From Paralvinella palmiformis (lineage: Eukaryota; Annelida; Polychaeta; Terebellida; Alvinellidae): a stretch of DNA of 64,000 nucleotides. The notes below the pieces were generated by a model. The model worked only from the letters and a program-made list of their open reading frames with translations, had not been told where the DNA came from and did no database searches. Made by a program: the position numbers and the translations under genes. The DNA lies in the NCBI GenBank assembly GCA_025642065.1, contig JAODUP010000466.1:125001-189000 (forward strand), read 5' to 3'. How positions within the stretch are numbered: the stretch's first letter is position 1; every line of letters starts with the position of its first letter. Below are positions 61,034-64,000 of the stretch, piece by piece.

Positions 61034-64000
61034 GTAAGCCGGTCGGTCAGTCGACCGCTATTCGGTTATTTCGCGCGTTTCGGCTCTCGGGAATAAAATG
61101 TCCAGATGATGCCTGGTGTCTTATATACCTTATACGGTATACGGCTTTCTACCGAGAGCCGTTCGTTGTCAATTAAATCAGCTGCGCGGGTAGGTCGTGT
61201 ACTTGGGATGATTGATTGCGTTTTGTTGTGAGGTAAACACTGATTGCTCGAACGATTTCTCGGCTCGATGCACCGATGCCGAGCGGTGATTTAGTTCGAT
61301 GGAACGCCCACAAAGGTATCAGAGATGGCGACGATGATGTTCCGTTCCTGGACGCCGAGATTGCTCCAGTACACGGAATTCCCGATCCCGTCTGTCGACC
61401 GGAGACGTTGCGGAGCCGGCTATAGGAAGTACCTTGAGAGGTTCTTCCAACCAACGAACGGCCCCGTATCGATCTCGGGACGTTCTCCGACCCCCGTCCT
61501 TAGTTGACGCGGGATATTTCCGTGGCACGAGACGCCACAAAAGCTTCCTTCTGCTACCGAAAAATCTCCCCGACAAGTCGATCGGCAAATAGAGAGAGAG
61601 AGAGAGTGTGTGTGTGTGTGTGTGCCAGCCACCTGACAGAAGTCGATAATTGTCTCGACTTCTTGGGTCGGGGACAGAGCTGGTCGTGGCGTGACTGGAT
61701 GACATGTTTTCTCCTGCTCTTGACGTTGAAGATTTCCACGGATGGCGGCTCGTGTATGCTCGAGCAAAATGAGTAAATCGGCCGCATAAGGAGCGCAGTC
61801 AAAGAGACCGGCGGCGGGGCTCTGGGTCGAAATGACATCGGCGAGATCCGTGGGATGACGGCCGGACGTGACACACTTAATGGCTTAATAAGGGATATGT
61901 CAGTTCGGACTGATGTCCTGAAGTCGTTTGTCCTTTCATAGATGCGACGTATAATATTAGCATCTCCTCAACCGATCTGTGGAATTTCCAGTAGATAAAC
62001 AGGAAATAAATAGCATAGAAATATTAGAACTTGTAACGTGGAAACAAGTTTAAATCTAAGCTAAATATTTATTTATTATTTTGTTTGTATTTTAAACTGC
62101 TGTGTATTTTTAGCACCTGGTACATATTATAGATAATTAGGTACCTTCTAAACGTATTATTATTATTATTATTATTATTATGTTATGGATATCTACGGGA
62201 AGGATATAAAAGGAAGGATACTGGTTAAACGATGAACCCAAACCAGTAAACGAAGACAAATGAAAGCGTTATTTAAACCTCATCCTATCTCGGGGTGCAG
62301 ATTTCTACCGATGACGTCATCTGCCGTACTGCTCGTCTTAGCAGGGATAGGGCGGGAAGTACTTCCGAACCGGAAGCTGTACCTTAGAAGCGTTATACGT
62401 GGATTGTTTCCATCTATCAGCGCCTGTCTGTCTGGGCGTCCATTTGTTTTCTTCTGTCAGTATAATTGCTGAGTGTTCGTTCGGTATTTAACCCTCGGTC
62501 AGCTGAACTCCACATTGTCGTGTGCGTGACGTGGACCATTCAGCGGCGAGGAGTTGATGAATCGAATACTTTCAGTAATAAGTGTAACCATCAGTCAGTT
62601 CGTTGGTTGTGGGTCCATATTGGTCTAACAGCGCCAGCACTTCGAGATTATTTCGTTAACATTGGTATGGCCTCCTCCCGGCAGTTGTTTTTCGACAGGG
62701 GCGCGCGCGTGTTCAGCTCCCGAGGTGCTGTCCGTGGCGCGAATGCATCACAACGACGAGGCGCTGATTGACGTCATTTCCTATCAGTCAGCCGACGTAA
62801 CCACTCAAGACGGCAGTCATATCACTAATCAACCTCTCTCTGACACACACACACGCACACACACACACACTATGCCTCCCACCAACTGGACGCGCCCCAT
62901 CCAGCCTTATCTTCGACCGACCACGGAGTCCCGCGCTATCAGCACCGACCACCCTGCCACACCCTGCGAGCCCTGCCACTCAGCAACCCTACCGCCCAGA
63001 CCAATGTAACAACACCCCCATCATTCACCCAACACATGCACACACGCACTGAGGAGTCCATATACGATGCTCGTTCAGGAACCGCCCTACTGGTTGTTCT
63101 CCTGTTAGATCACACACCGACGCTATGGAACATTGGTGACCAAGGAGAACTGCATGAGAGAGAGGGAGGGAGCCCTTCATGATGCCGCCTCATTCCCTCT
63201 CGCTTGCTATCTTATTATCTTATTTGTCGCTAGTTGATCAATCGACTCGCAGCCAGCGCCAGCTTTTTGACTTGATCGAATTAAAAGAGCGCCGTCCCGC
63301 GAGAGATCTGGTGCCGAGAAGGTTGCCCGACCCCGTTCGGCTACGGGGAGGACCACCCAGAGCTAGCGCACGCCGATAATGCAATACGCCACCGCCGCGG
63401 CGTTGTCTGTCGTTCGGGAGAGAATTGCGTCCAATACGGTCACGCCACCAGTCATCTTCATCGTGAAATATGACCGACGCCTGCCCGCGCTGAACGACCA
63501 ACAGATTTATGCTAATAGTTAATTCGGCGTTTCGCTATGCGTTGGATTGGGTCCGTATAATTGGTTTGTAAGTTAAGATTTTGGGAACGCTTAAGGAAAA
63601 AAAGTATGTCAACCGACGATGAATATATAATTATGTTGTGTTTCAATGTACTACGTTTCCTTACCTGTTTGTGCAATTGACTGTGCTGTATTTAACGGCT
63701 AAATATGTAGTGAATTATGAGCAAATAATCGGTCTTTCAGGTCTTCAGATATCTATTTTCAGTTGGTTATTTTAATTTTGACGTTTCATCTGGGGGGGGG
63801 GTCTTGGGTACGCTTCTAGTTTCTCTTTTGAGCATCCCCATCCAGTCTGCTGTTCCATTTTTGCTGTTTTATTTCTTGCACGCTTTTCGAGGATTCGCCC
63901 TCGTGTTTCCGTGTTGAGGCGCAAGCCTTTCCGTTTTGATAACAATGATGATGATGATGATGTTGATGCGGGTTGCTTCAGTTGGGGGGGGGAGTCGTTT
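61034..64000 (+). other. Downstream Pax2/5/8 intron, incomplete
   Basis: Mostly GC-rich sequence with (GA)n-(GT)n at about 61590-61624, (ATT)n at about 62158-62181, a CA-rich patch near 62840-62870 and CRE-like TGACGTCA near 62314 and 62770. No exon could be assigned with confidence. A possible exon at 61316-61420 is treated as a finding. The gene continues past the right edge of the window. Confidence 0.5.

Overview
The window is animal genomic DNA. It has long introns, many microsatellites ((AT)n, (CA)n, (CT)n, (AAT)n, (GACA)n), tRNA-derived SINEs and a truncated non-LTR retrotransposon. There are no bacterial-style operons. One gene can be named firmly: a Pax2/5/8-class paired-box transcription factor on the + strand. 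The invertebrate look of its linker and octapeptide, together with the repeat content, suggests a spiralian/lophotrochozoan such as a mollusc, brachiopod or annelid. The species cannot be named from this sequence alone.

Layout. Positions 1-5.3 kb hold upstream sequence with AT microsatellites, a SINE (about 1.53-1.71 kb) and the 3' end of a minus-strand LINE (1.93-3.1 kb). Four candidate alternative first coding exons follow: 5324-5582, 24844-25150, 41610-41733 and 42667-42751. Each starts with an ATG preceded by an in-frame stop and ends at a phase-1 GT donor, so each can join the common paired-domain exon at 51593-51758. That exon encodes paired-domain residues 1-56. Two homologous 198-nt exons follow (58477-58674 and 59059-59256). 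Each encodes the linker and RED half of the paired domain, and their splice phases are identical. The exon at 60753-61033 encodes the end of the paired domain, an Ala/Gln-rich spacer, the octapeptide YTIGSILG and a KRKRD basic cluster. The partial homeodomain and transactivation region should lie beyond the window.

Inference. The locus could make up to eight N-terminal isoforms (four starts times two RED exons) of a developmental regulator. Multiple first exons recall the two alternative first exons of vertebrate Pax5. I do not know of a described pair of interchangeable RED exons in Pax2/5/8, and this is the main finding. The two copies differ at 13 of 65 full codons, and about 32 of the 52 conserved codons carry silent changes. 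That is the mark of an old duplication with both copies kept under selection.

Inside the large 5' introns are a possible divergent minus-strand first exon (24157-24374) with a TATA box just upstream, several SINE copies, a two-copy dispersed repeat, a perfect 105-bp tandem duplication, minisatellites with 21-, 28-, 36- and 56-bp units, and clusters of CRE (TGACGTCA) and E-box (CACGTG) sites. Most other open frames in the window are by-products of simple repeats or GC-rich sequence.
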